Shown in pieces: positions 33,664 through 42,344 of a stretch of 42,686 nt of DNA. The position numbers were made by a program, and so were the translations under genes. The notes below the pieces were generated by a model that was not told the origin of the DNA, made no database searches, and saw only the letters and a program-made list of their open reading frames with translations. This DNA comes from JAJTGZ01 sp964403525 (GTDB lineage Bacteria > Planctomycetota > Phycisphaerae > Phycisphaerales > UBA1924): NCBI GenBank assembly GCA_964403525.1, contig CAYOGE010000031.1, forward strand, positions 1-42,686, given 5' to 3'. The number at the start of each line of letters is the position of its first letter. The first letter of the stretch is position 1.

Positions 33664-36600
33664 TCTTTGCCCACGCCTCGTCGATGCGCTTGGCGCTGAC
33701 GGGCTGGGTGGTGCCGAGTTCCTGGGCGAACGCGGAGACGCGGAACTCCTCGAGGAGCCAGCGGTAGTGCTCGACCGCCTGCGGCATCGACGAGTCGGCG
33801 ATCGACTGCATCGCCCAGGCGGCGGCGTCGGTGGCGATGACGATGCGGGCGCGCTTCTTGCCCTGGGCCTGAGGGAGGGCGGATTTGACCTTCGTCTTCG
33901 CACTCACCCCCCCCGGCGTCGCAGAGCCTCCGCCGACCCCCCCGCTGGGAGCGGGGGGGTTGAGACCTGCCTCCTCTTCGTCGCGCTTCGCTTCCTGGTG
34001 GTGGGTGTGCACCCAGTGAGTGAAGCGCTTCCAGGCGGCGGTGACCTGCGGGAGTGACTGGGCCTCTTTGGCCGTGCCGCCCTCGCGGAGTTTTTCGAGG
34101 CGCTTCCACATGCCCTCGGTGTAGCGCGGGTAGTGCTGAAGGCGGTCGAGCGGCACGCAGTGAAAGACGCCCGGCGGCAGCAGCCACGCGGCGTGCTCGC
34201 GGAGGTCGGCGATGCTGGCTTCCCACTGCTTGGGCATGCCGCTGGACATCTTTGCGGCGATCTTCTGGCGGTTGGCGAGGATGCTCATCACCAGCTTGCC
34301 GATGGTGATGGTGTTGCCGCCGAGCCGACCCCACTGGCCGGTGAGGCGCTGCTCGAACTGGTCCTTGCTGGCGGGCTGGTCGCCCAGCGTCGGCGCGAGG
34401 AAGGTCTGCTCGCAGATCAGGTCGACCAGGTCGCGCTTGAGCTCGCTGGGGTCACCGAGCGCGCCGTAGTGGCGGTACATGGCGTCTGAGTCTGGCAGCG
34501 ACCGGAGGCGGGCGAGGATCTCGTCCTTGCACTGGAGGGCGAAGAGGCGGATGAGGCCGCGCCGCGTGAGGCGCGCGGCGGACTGCGGCGAATCGGCGAG
34601 GGTGAGGGCGACGCTGTCGCCGTTATCCTGGATGCACGGGTAGCCGACGACGGTGGAGCCGGCACGGTCGATCTCGACCGACTCTGGGAGAGGCTCGTCA
34701 CCCTCCGACCACGACCAGGAGGTGAGGCCCTCTTTGCCGAACTCCTGGCGGGCGAGGTTCGACAGCGAGCGGCGTGCGCGGCCGGCGAACTTCTTCTTGA
34801 GCTCGTCGATGTCTCTCCCCTCGCCGATCGCGTTGCCCGCTTCGTCAAGGACGCGGATGTTGAGCTGGAGGTGGTCGGGGATGCCGCGCATGGGCCAGGC
34901 GTCGGGCGGGACGGCGATGCCGCGGAGGTCGTCGACGGCCGCGGAGAGGGCGTCGGCGAGGCGCCCATCGTTGAAGGTGAGGTGGCTGGTGAGCTCGGCG
35001 GCGAAGGCGTTCAGCCCGGTGTCGGCGCTCGCGTCGGTCTTCTGGCCGACAAACTGCGTGCGGTACTGCTTGGGAAGGCTCTTGAGGAGGGCGTGTACTT
35101 TCTCCTGCACCATGCCGGGGACGAGCCACTCGGCGGTGTGCTCGTCGAGGGCGGTGAGGGTCTCGATGGGGACGTTGAGCGTGACGCCGTCAACGGCCTT
35201 GCCGGGGGCGAGCTGGTAGTCGAGCAGGCCGAGCGACTGGCCGAGCGGGACGTAGTCTGGGTAGAGGGTGTCGTCGGCCTCCTCGGGGATTCCTTCGGGG
35301 AGGATGGCGGCGAGCGACATGTGGAGGACCTTGGGGTCGGCGCGCTGGGCTTCTTTGCGCCACCCTTCGAAGCGGTGGGTCGAGGTGACGTCGGCGGCGA
35401 TGCGCGGGTCGAAGAAGTTGTGGAGCGCGTTCTTCTCTGCGATGAGGTCGTGCCGGCGGAGCTTGGCCTCGACGCGGTTGGCCTCTTCGAGGATGCGGGT
35501 GTTGTGGGCGAACCAGCCGTCGGGCGAGTCGGGGTTTGCGTTCTCGGCGTAGGCGGGGACGTACGAGCGGTTGACGAGGGCGTCGTAGATGAAGATGTCG
35601 CGCGCTTCGGCGAGGTTGATCTTTGCGTAGTCGACGCGCCGGCGGGCGATGAGCACGAGCCCGTGCAGTGTGGCCCGCTCCCACGCCATCACGCGCCCCG
35701 ATTCGTCGTGGAAGTGTGGGTCGGCGTACGAACGCTTGAGCAGGTGCGCGGCGGCCTGCTCGACCCACTCCGGCTGAACGCGTGCGAGCGTGCGCGCGTA
35801 GAGGCGGGTGGTCTGCACCAGTTCGGCGGCGACGAGCCAGCGCCCGCCCTTCTTGAAGAGCGTGGAGCCGGGGAAGATGTGCGCGACCACCGAGCGGGCG
35901 CCCTTGTACTCACCGAGGGTTGCGCCCGCGGCCTCGTTTTTGAGCAGGATGTTCGAGAGCAGGCCCGGGAGGAGGGCCTTGTGGATCGCGTCGTCACCGG
36001 CGGGCTTGGTTTTGCGGTCGTTGAAGGCGAAGTCGAGCTCTTCGCACAAGCGGCGGAGCTGGTTGTGGGTTTCTTCCCACTCGCGCATGCGGTTGAACGA
36101 GAGGAAACGGTCGTGGCACCCTTTCTTGATCTGGTTCCACGTGCCGTCGTGGCGGGCCTTGGTCCACCACTCCCAGATGTTCAAGAGGGTGATGAAGTCG
36201 GAGGTCTCGTGCTTGAACTGGCCCTGCGCCTGGTCGGCGGCCTGGGCCTTCTCCATGGGGCGGTCGCGCGGGTCCTGCACGGCCAGGGCCGCGGCGATGG
36301 GGAGCACTTCGGTGAGGCACCCTTGCTCCTGTGCGGCGATGATCATGCGTCCGATGCGCGGGTCGAGCGGGAGGCGCGAGAGGCTCTTGCCGATCGGCGT
36401 GAGCTCTCCGGACTCGTCGATCGCGCCGAGTTCAAGGAGCGAGTCGTAGCCGTCCTTGATCATCCGCGAGTCGGGCGGCTCGACGAAGGGGAACTCTTCG
36501 ACCGGGCCCAGGCGCAGCGACTTCATCTGCAAGATGACGCTGGCGAGGTTGGTGCGGATGATCTCCGGATCGGTGAAGACGGGCCGGTTCTTGTAGTCGT

Positions 36601-37873
36601 CCTCGGTGTAGAGGCGGATGGCGACGCCCGCGGCGACGCGGCCGCAGCGGCCCGAGCGCTGGTTGGCGCTGGCCTGGCTGATGGGCTCGATCGGCAGGCG
36701 CTGGACCTTGGTGCGGTGGCTGTAGCGGCTGATGCGTGCCAGGCCGGTGTCGATGACGTAGCGGATGCCCGGGACGGTGAGGGACGTCTCGGCGACGTTG
36801 GTCGCCAGGACGATGCGGGTGGGCCCGTTCTTTGAGGGTGAGAAGACGCGCTGCTGATCCTGCGGGCTCAGGCGCGCGTAGAGGGGGAGGATGTCGAAGC
36901 CGTTCTGGTACGTCTTGCGGAGCAGCTCCGAGGCGAGGCGGATCTCGCGCTCGCCGGGGAAGAAGGCGAGGATGTCGCCCCGCGGCAGGCCGCCGGTGGT
37001 CAGCTCGTCGACGGCCTGGAGCAGGGCTTCCTCCTCGTTCATCTCGAAGTCGTCGTCGTCGATGTCGGCGACGCGGTGGTAGCGGACCTCGACCGGGTAG
37101 GTGCGCCCGGTGACCTCGATGATCGGCGCGGCGTCCGGCCCGCCGAAGTGGTCGCTGAGGCGTTTGGGGTCGATCGTCGCGCTGGTGATGATCACCTTGA
37201 GGTCGGGCCGGCGCGGCAGGAGCTGCTTGAGGTACCCGAGCAGGAAGTCGATGTTGAGCGACCGCTCGTGGGCCTCGTCGATGATGATGGTGTCGTAGGC
37301 GAGCAGGTCGCGGTCGTGGCTCGCCTCGGCGAGGAGGACGCCGTCGGTCATCAGCTTGACGAGCGTCGCGTCGCTGGTCTGGTCGCCGAAGCGGACCTTG
37401 AAACCCACCGGGCCGCGGGGGGTGATGTCGAAGCCGAGTTCCTCGGCGATGCGCTGCGCGACTGCGCGGGCGGCGATGCGCCGCGGCTGGGTATGCCCGA
37501 TCATCCCCGCCCGCCCGCGCCCGAGCGCAAGACAGATCTGCGGGAGCTGGGTGGTCTTGCCGCTGCCGGTCTCGCCGCAGACGACGCTGACCTGGTGCTT
37601 GCTGATTGCGGCGGCGATCTCGTCGCGCCGTTGGGTGATGGGGAGGTCGTTGTCGAAAGCGGGAACGGGCGCGGACTTGCTGCGGGCCTGCACGCGGAGG
37701 ACCGAGGATTCGATCTGGGCGGCGAGTTGCTCAACGCGGGCGGCGATGCCGGCTGCGCCGCCGCCTTCACGTTGGAGCGCACCGAGGCGCGAGCGGAACC
37801 CGCGCCGGTCGACGAGCATGGCGTCGTCGATCCGCCTGAGGAGCTGATCGGGCGTGGGGAGTGGGCCGGGCAC
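33656..37873 (-). CDS. hrpA: ATP-dependent RNA helicase HrpA
   Basis: 1405 residues of the DEAH-box family. Walker A is GETGSGKTTQ (residues 100-109), motif II is DEAH (199-202), and motifs SATI, ATNVAETSLTVPGI and QRSGRCGRV follow. The long C-terminal part with LLSNILLKNEAAG...GSTLFKKGGRW is the HrpA-specific extension (OB-fold and DUF3418). HrpA helicases unwind RNA and act on stalled ribosomes. The start is GTG 37873, 9 bp after the mscS-like stop, so the genes are in one operon. Near residues 1304-1323 the protein carries a Pro/Gly-rich segment (NPPAPSGGVGGGSATPGG) that is the in-frame translation of a dispersed 58-bp repeat. Confidence 0.95.
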   Translation of the reverse strand: MPGPLPTPDQLLRRIDDAMLVDRRGFRSRLGALQREGGGAAGIAARVEQLAAQIESSVLRVQARSKSAPVPAFDNDLPITQRRDEIAAAISKHQVSVVCGETGSGKTTQLPQICLALGRGRAGMIGHTQPRRIAARAVAQRIAEELGFDITPRGPVGFKVRFGDQTSDATLVKLMTDGVLLAEASHDRDLLAYDTIIIDEAHERSLNIDFLLGYLKQLLPRRPDLKVIITSATIDPKRLSDHFGGPDAAPIIEVTGRTYPVEVRYHRVADIDDDDFEMNEEEALLQAVDELTTGGLPRGDILAFFPGEREIRLASELLRKTYQNGFDILPLYARLSPQDQQRVFSPSKNGPTRIVLATNVAETSLTVPGIRYVIDTGLARISRYSHRTKVQRLPIEPISQASANQRSGRCGRVAAGVAIRLYTEDDYKNRPVFTDPEIIRTNLASVILQMKSLRLGPVEEFPFVEPPDSRMIKDGYDSLLELGAIDESGELTPIGKSLSRLPLDPRIGRMIIAAQEQGCLTEVLPIAAALAVQDPRDRPMEKAQAADQAQGQFKHETSDFITLLNIWEWWTKARHDGTWNQIKKGCHDRFLSFNRMREWEETHNQLRRLCEELDFAFNDRKTKPAGDDAIHKALLPGLLSNILLKNEAAGATLGEYKGARSVVAHIFPGSTLFKKGGRWLVAAELVQTTRLYARTLARVQPEWVEQAAAHLLKRSYADPHFHDESGRVMAWERATLHGLVLIARRRVDYAKINLAEARDIFIYDALVNRSYVPAYAENANPDSPDGWFAHNTRILEEANRVEAKLRRHDLIAEKNALHNFFDPRIAADVTSTHRFEGWRKEAQRADPKVLHMSLAAILPEGIPEEADDTLYPDYVPLGQSLGLLDYQLAPGKAVDGVTLNVPIETLTALDEHTAEWLVPGMVQEKVHALLKSLPKQYRTQFVGQKTDASADTGLNAFAAELTSHLTFNDGRLADALSAAVDDLRGIAVPPDAWPMRGIPDHLQLNIRVLDEAGNAIGEGRDIDELKKKFAGRARRSLSNLARQEFGKEGLTSWSWSEGDEPLPESVEIDRAGSTVVGYPCIQDNGDSVALTLADSPQSAARLTRRGLIRLFALQCKDEILARLRSLPDSDAMYRHYGALGDPSELKRDLVDLICEQTFLAPTLGDQPASKDQFEQRLTGQWGRLGGNTITIGKLVMSILANRQKIAAKMSSGMPKQWEASIADLREHAAWLLPPGVFHCVPLDRLQHYPRYTEGMWKRLEKLREGGTAKEAQSLPQVTAAWKRFTHWVHTHHQEAKRDEEEAGLNPPAPSGGVGGGSATPGGVSAKTKVKSALPQAQGKKRARIVIATDAAAWAMQSIADSSMPQAVEHYRWLLEEFRVSAFAQELGTTQPVSAKRIDEAWAKIT
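33906..33963. repeat. 58-bp palindromic element read in frame within hrpA
   Basis: It matches the element at 39730-39787 along its whole length: ACCC-rich start, shared core GTCGCA-R-AGCC, then a hairpin CCCCCCCGC / GCGGGGGGG around TGGGA. About three quarters of the positions or more are the same. It encodes a Pro/Gly/Ser-rich loop near the HrpA C-terminus. Confidence 0.82.
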
Positions 37874-37882
37874 TGGCTGAGG

Positions 37883-39076
37883 CTAGGGCCGGTGCTCGAC
37901 GACCTTTGCCGCCGGCATGTGCTCGATCCGCTGGTACTCGACCGCCGTCGGGTAGGCGAAGTCGATCTTCCGCTTGGCAAACTCGGCGATGATCGCGAAG
38001 TTGATCGCCTGCTGGATGTTCATGTACTGGCCGAATTCTGCGCTGAGAACGAAGTAAACAACCTCGAAGTCGAGCGAGTAGGCACCGAACGCTTTTAGGT
38101 GGCAGCGGTCCAAGCGGGTCAGCGGCTGGTCCGCAATGGCCTTCTTGATGATGTCGTTGATCTCGCGGAGCTTCTCCTGCGGCGTCTCGTACGTCACGGA
38201 GATCGTAAAGACGATCCGTCGCTCCTGCATGCGCTTGAAGTTGTGCAGCCGACCGTTAAGCAGATCGCTGTTTGAGAAGACCAGCTGCTCACCCGAGAGG
38301 GCTCGCACGCGGGTGGTCTTGATGCCGATGCGTTCGACGGTGCCCTTCTCGTTGCCGACGACGATGAAGTCGCCGATCACGAAGGGCTTGTCGAGCAGGA
38401 TTGAGAGTGACCCGAAGAGGTCGCCCAGCAGGTTCTGCAGCGCGAGCGCGACGGCGATGCCGCCGATGCCCAGGCCCGCCAGCAGAGGCTTGATCTCAAC
38501 ACCCAGGTTGTCGAGCGCCAGCAGCACGACGATCGACCCGATCACCAGCATCGCGATGACGCGGAGCACGCCGAGGCTGCTGGCAAGGGTCGGGTCCGGA
38601 GTGCCGTCGGGCAGCTTGTTGCGTGCCAGAAGCGCGGTGAGTCCGAAATCGATCAGCAGCCGGCTGGACATGATGAGCTGGATGACCACGCCGAGCATGG
38701 CCGCCAGGTAAATGATGCGTTCGGCCTGCGTGGTGAGCGTCATGCCGCGTGAAGCGAAGTAGACAAGCGCCGGCGCCATGAGCCAGATGCGGATGTCGTC
38801 AACGAGGGTCACGACAAGGTCGTCGAGCTTTGTGGTCGTGCGGCTGGCCCACTTCTTGAGCCGGGCGACGATGACCGTGCGCACCAGCCACGCGAGCAGA
38901 TAGGCGGCGACCAGGATGGCCGCGAACCTGATCCACGCGCTGATGGTGTTGCCCATCACGACCTGGTCGAGCGTGCCGACGACCGCTGCCGCGGCCTGGT
39001 CGGCGAGGGTCGAAGTGTTGTTGGAGCCGCCGGCCACCGCCGGGGCGTTGGTTTGGAGCAGGAGTGCTGAGATCAT
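37883..39076 (-). CDS. MscS-family mechanosensitive channel
   Basis: 397 residues. Three or more N-terminal helices (FAAILVAAYLLAWLVRTVIV, WLMAPALVYFASRGM, IYLAAMLGVVIQLIMS, VLRVIAMLVIGSIVVLLAL) precede the MscS pore helix LLAGLGIGGIAVALALQNLLGDLFG and the beta domain DKPFVIGDFIVVGNEKGTVERIGIKTTRVRALSGEQLVFSNSDLL. The cytosolic part ends with typical FVLSAEFGQYMNIQQAIN. MscS channels open on membrane tension and protect against osmotic downshock. It lies between GNAT and hrpA genes on the same strand (48 bp and 9 bp gaps). ATG 39076 is preferred to the longer frame beginning at 39124, since it starts the first hydrophobic region. Confidence 0.93.
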   Translation of the reverse strand: MISALLLQTNAPAVAGGSNNTSTLADQAAAAVVGTLDQVVMGNTISAWIRFAAILVAAYLLAWLVRTVIVARLKKWASRTTTKLDDLVVTLVDDIRIWLMAPALVYFASRGMTLTTQAERIIYLAAMLGVVIQLIMSSRLLIDFGLTALLARNKLPDGTPDPTLASSLGVLRVIAMLVIGSIVVLLALDNLGVEIKPLLAGLGIGGIAVALALQNLLGDLFGSLSILLDKPFVIGDFIVVGNEKGTVERIGIKTTRVRALSGEQLVFSNSDLLNGRLHNFKRMQERRIVFTISVTYETPQEKLREINDIIKKAIADQPLTRLDRCHLKAFGAYSLDFEVVYFVLSAEFGQYMNIQQAINFAIIAEFAKRKIDFAYPTAVEYQRIEHMPAAKVVEHRP

Positions 39077-39124
39077 GTTTCGAACACTAGACGCGGAAGG
39101 GGCGCGATTGCCAAGCTTGCGCAA

Positions 39125-39613
39125 CTATTTTGATCGCGCAACGGCGGAGAGCGAATCGTTGGCGAGACGGAAGATCGTCCACTCGGTGAGCCCCCTGGCC
39201 CCCAGCGACTTGTAGAAGTCGATGGCGCTGGTGTTCCAGTTGAGGACGGCCCAGTCCATGCGCGTGCACCCGCGCGACGTTGAGATGCGGGCGACTTCGA
39301 GGAAGAGCGCCTTGCCAAGGCCCTTGCCGCGTGCCGGGGGGCGGACGAAGAGGTCCTCGAGGTAGACGCCCTGCTGGCCGACCCAGGTGGAGAAGTTCAT
39401 GAAGTAGAGGGCGAGCCCCTCTGCGCGACCGTCGATCTCGCCGATGAGCGCTTCGGCCGCGGGTGGTCCGCTGGCGGGGAAGAGGGCGCGGAGCATGGAC
39501 TGGTCGGTCGCGACGACCTGGTCGGCGGCCTGCTCGTACTCGGCGAGTTCTTTGACCAGGGCGACAATGGTCGAAACGTCGGCGGGCGTGGCTGGGCGGA
39601 CGGTGAGGGGCAT
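39125..39613 (-). CDS. GNAT-family N-acetyltransferase
   Basis: 162 residues. TVRPATPADVSTIVALVKELAEYE is the usual GNAT N-terminus; LEDLFVRPPARGKGLGKALF carries the R/Q-x-x-G-x-G/A acetyl-CoA loop; MDWAVLNWNTSAIDFYKSLGA is motif B. The overall layout, including LYFMNFSTWVGQQGVYLEDLFV, resembles diamine/thialysine acetyltransferases (SSAT-like), so a small amine is a likely acceptor, but the substrate is unproven. It begins the operon with the MscS channel and HrpA. The ATG is 23 bp from an inverted repeat copy at 39637. No strong ribosome site is visible. Confidence 0.9.
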   Translation of the reverse strand: MPLTVRPATPADVSTIVALVKELAEYEQAADQVVATDQSMLRALFPASGPPAAEALIGEIDGRAEGLALYFMNFSTWVGQQGVYLEDLFVRPPARGKGLGKALFLEVARISTSRGCTRMDWAVLNWNTSAIDFYKSLGARGLTEWTIFRLANDSLSAVARSK

Positions 39614-39636
39614 GGCGGGAGGGTAGATGAGGCGTG

Positions 39637-39697
39637 AACCCTCCCGCTCCCAGCGGGAGGGTCGGCCGAGTCTGGGGGGGCGAGGCCGGGGAGGGTG
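39637..39697 (-). repeat. 58-bp palindromic element, inverted copy
   Basis: On the minus strand it reads ACCCTCCCC...GACCCTCCCG-CTGGGAGCGGGAGGGTT, matching the copies at 33906 and 39730. The hairpin AACCCTCCCGCT / AGCGGGAGGGT is at 39637-39662. It sits in the divergent region between the GNAT and aminotransferase genes. Confidence 0.8.
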
Positions 39698-39729
39698 CCT
39701 CAATTCGGGTCTGTCGAACGCAGCGCCGG

Positions 39730-39787
39730 AACCCTCCCCGCTGTCGCAAAGCCGCCAGCGACCCTCCCGCTGGGAGCGGGAGGGTTG
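39730..39787 (+). repeat. 58-bp palindromic element, direct copy before aminotransferase gene
   Basis: The copy ends 13 bp before the ATG at 39800. Its hairpin CCCTCCCGC / GCGGGAGGG (39762-39784) would form directly in front of the start codon, where the ribosome site should be. Together with the copy at 39637 it forms an inverted pair. Confidence 0.85.
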
Positions 39788-39799
39788 TAAACTTGCGGC

Positions 39800-41209
39800 A
39801 TGACCACCGCCCCCGCGCGAACGCCGGTTTCGATTGATCTGACCCCCGCCATCCTCGGCGGGCCCAAGGCCGTCACGCTCGACCAGACCGAGGCGAACCG
39901 CTGGCCGATCATCGACGCCGACGATGAAGCGTCGGTCATGCGGGTGCTGCGCAGCGGCGAGCTCTCCAGCGGGCACCTGCCCAAGGCGATGGGGGGCTAC
40001 CCCTGCCCGCACCCGGAGATCCTCGCGCTCGAGTGCGAGTTCGCCGAGTGGATGGGCGGCGCGAAGGTCGGCCTGCCGGTGATGGATGTGGGCGACCTGG
40101 TGCCGCAACTGGCGGGCAAGGGGTTCAAGGTTGCGCCAAACGTGCTGGCGTGCAACAACGGCACCGCGGCCATCCTGTGCGGTCTCTTCGCGCTGGGGAT
40201 CAAGCCGGGCGACGAGGTGATCGTGCCGAGCACCACGTGGTGGAGCAGCGTGCTGACGGTGCTGCACGTGGGGGGTGTGCCGGTCTTTGCCGAGACCGAC
40301 ATCCGGACGCTGGCGCTCGACGCGGCGGATGTGGCGCGGAAGATCACAAACAAGACCAAGGCGGTGATCGTGACGCACCTCTTCGGCGTGCCGGCGGACA
40401 TGGATGCGCTGATGGACGTCTGCACAGCCCGCGGCATCAAGGTGATGGAGGATGCCAGCCACGCCCACGGCGCGACGTACAAGGGGAAGCCGATCGGCCT
40501 GATCGGCGATATCGCCGTCTTCAGCCTGCAGGCCAACAAGCTGCTGCCGAGCGCTGAGGGTGGATTCCTGGTGGGCAAAGACCCGGAGATGATCCTGCAG
40601 GGGGCAGCGCTGGGTCAGTACGAGCGGCTGGTGCCGCTGAAGGCGATCGACCACCCGATGGCGCGGTTCGCCGCGACCGGGTTCGGGTACAAGTTCCGCA
40701 TGTCGCCGCTGAGCGCGGCGGTGGCGCGGAGCCAGATGAAGAAGACGGCCGCGCGGACGGCGCAGCGCACCGCCAACTGCCGCCGGCTGAGTGCGCGCCT
40801 CGAGAAGCTCGGGTTCGACACGTTCATGTCCGAATCGGGCAGCGGCACGCAGCGCGTCTACTTTGAGTTCCTCATCCGCTACGACGCCGCGAAGTTCAAG
40901 ACGCCGATCAAGGCCGTCGCCAAGGCGCTGCAGGCGGAGGGGTGCGACGTCACGGCCCCGCGCTACCCGCTGCTGCACCAGCAGCCGGTCTTCACCGAGG
41001 GTGAGTGGCTCGACCTTGCACGCCTGCGCCACGACGCGTCGGCGAGCGCGCGTGTCTACGACCCTGCCGACCTGCCCGCGACCACCGCGGGCAACGGCAC
41101 GCTGATCAAGCTGCCGAGCTTCCCCAGCGCGAGCGACGAGCTGCTGGATCAGTACGCGACGGCGTTTGAGAAGGTGATGGGGAACCTGGAGCGGCTGCCG
41201 CAGGCGTGA
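39800..41209 (+). CDS. DegT/DnrJ/EryC1/StrS-family PLP aminotransferase
   Basis: 469 residues, long for the family (usual 370-420). NNGTAAILCGLFALGIKPGDEVIVPSTTWWSS is the cofactor-binding N-terminal region, VIVTHLFGVPADMDALMD and EDASHAHGATYKG follow, and FSLQANKLLPSAEGGFLVG contains the PLP-binding Lys. Such enzymes aminate keto-sugars or form amino-cyclitols for glycans and antibiotics. Two departures stand out: an insert of about 30 residues (VGLPVMDVGDLVPQLAGKGF) before the cofactor region, and TTWWSS in place of T-x-x-A-S/T. The partner may be the CapD-like gene at 219, but they are 38 kb apart. The start ATG 39800 has a repeat hairpin instead of a clear ribosome site. Confidence 0.9.
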   Translation: MTTAPARTPVSIDLTPAILGGPKAVTLDQTEANRWPIIDADDEASVMRVLRSGELSSGHLPKAMGGYPCPHPEILALECEFAEWMGGAKVGLPVMDVGDLVPQLAGKGFKVAPNVLACNNGTAAILCGLFALGIKPGDEVIVPSTTWWSSVLTVLHVGGVPVFAETDIRTLALDAADVARKITNKTKAVIVTHLFGVPADMDALMDVCTARGIKVMEDASHAHGATYKGKPIGLIGDIAVFSLQANKLLPSAEGGFLVGKDPEMILQGAALGQYERLVPLKAIDHPMARFAATGFGYKFRMSPLSAAVARSQMKKTAARTAQRTANCRRLSARLEKLGFDTFMSESGSGTQRVYFEFLIRYDAAKFKTPIKAVAKALQAEGCDVTAPRYPLLHQQPVFTEGEWLDLARLRHDASASARVYDPADLPATTAGNGTLIKLPSFPSASDELLDQYATAFEKVMGNLERLPQA

Positions 41210-41222
41210 CGTGCGGCCGCGA

Positions 41223-42344
41223 TCACCCCTCCCCCGCCAACCGCATCGCCTTCATCTGCGCGTTTGAGATCCCCACCGTCCCGACCTCTCCCCGGCTCAC
41301 CCAGCGGGTCAGCACGCGCTTGCGCGTGCACGGCACCGGTGTCGCGGTGTAGATGTCAAACGCCACGCGCCGGTGCGTCGTCTGGTGCACAAACGCGCCG
41401 ATCTTCTTCAGGCTCCCCGGGTCGAGCGAGCGCATCTGGGCGAACGCGCGGATGTCGGCGGCGGGGATCTCCGCAGCGCTGTCGCGTTCGAGCGTCGGGC
41501 ACTGCCACAGGCTCGCCCACATCCCCTTCGGCGGGCGTTGCTCCAGCAGGAACCGCCCCTGCCTGTCCCGCACGACCAGCGTCGCGCACCGCAGCGTGGG
41601 TGTGGCTTTCCCTTTCTTCGGCACCGGGATTCGTTCCTGCGTTCCTTCCGCCAGCGCGCGGCACCACTTCTTGAGCGGGCAGTTGGGGCAGTCGGGCTTG
41701 GCCGGCGGTGCAGCGCAGACCGAGGCGCCCAGTTCCATGAGCCCCTCGTTGAAGCGCCCCGGCTTCTCGGTGTGCTCGATCAGTTCGGTTGCGCGTGACC
41801 AGGCAAACTCCGCCATCGGCTTCTGTTCCACCAGGTCGCCGCGGCCCTCGAGCCGCAGCAGCACGCGCGTCACGTTGCCATCCACCAGCGGCGTCCGCTC
41901 GCCGAAGACGATCGACGCCAGCGACCCCGCCGTGTACCGCCCGACGCCCGGCAGCACCACCAGCGCGGCCGCCGTGCCGGGCACAACCCCCCCGTGCTCG
42001 GCCACCACGGCTTTGGCCGCCGCGTGCAGGCTGCGGGCGCGGCGGTAGTACCCCAGCCCCGACCAGAGCGCCAGCACCTCGCCCTCGTCAGCAGCGGCGA
42101 GGTCGGAGATGGTTGGGAACCGCGCGATGAACCGCAGGTAGCTGGGGATGACGCGCGACAGTTGCGTCTGCTGGGCCATCAGCTCCGCAACAAGGTTGTG
42201 GTACGGGTCGCGCGGCGTCGCGGGCTTGGCGAAGTCGGTCCGCCAGGGGAGCGGCCGGACGGCCTGCTCGAACCACGCGGTGAGGGCCGCCGTGATGTCG
42301 CGGTCGCGCCGGAATGGAGTGGGGGGCTTACCCGTGCGCGGCAA
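41223..42344 (-). CDS. mutY: Adenine DNA glycosylase MutY
   Basis: 373 residues. MutY removes adenine mispaired with 8-oxoguanine. Key parts: catalytic Glu54 in AELMAQQTQ, helix-hairpin-helix LPGVGRYTAGS (131-141), catalytic Asp155 in PLVDGNVTRVL, and the [4Fe-4S] cluster Cys210, Cys219, Cys222, Cys228. The spacing is C-x8-C-x2-C-x5-C, two residues more than the usual C-x6-C. The C-terminal NUDIX-like 8-oxoG recognition domain follows (ATLVVRDRQGRFLLEQRPPKGMW). The only reasonable start is TTG 42344, which lies 17 bp inside the end of the upstream Nfu_N gene, so the two are probably coupled. Confidence 0.93.
   Translation of the reverse strand: MPRTGKPPTPFRRDRDITAALTAWFEQAVRPLPWRTDFAKPATPRDPYHNLVAELMAQQTQLSRVIPSYLRFIARFPTISDLAAADEGEVLALWSGLGYYRRARSLHAAAKAVVAEHGGVVPGTAAALVVLPGVGRYTAGSLASIVFGERTPLVDGNVTRVLLRLEGRGDLVEQKPMAEFAWSRATELIEHTEKPGRFNEGLMELGASVCAAPPAKPDCPNCPLKKWCRALAEGTQERIPVPKKGKATPTLRCATLVVRDRQGRFLLEQRPPKGMWASLWQCPTLERDSAAEIPAADIRAFAQMRSLDPGSLKKIGAFVHQTTHRRVAFDIYTATPVPCTRKRVLTRWVSRGEVGTVGISNAQMKAMRLAGEG

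Noticed and set aside
34871..36835. 654-codon plus-strand frame opposite hrpA
   Set aside because: Antisense shadow in GC-rich sequence, without recognisable domains.
39125..41032. 635-codon minus-strand frame that includes the GNAT domain
   Set aside because: Only the last 162 residues are GNAT; the rest is antisense to the aminotransferase and passes through a repeat pair.
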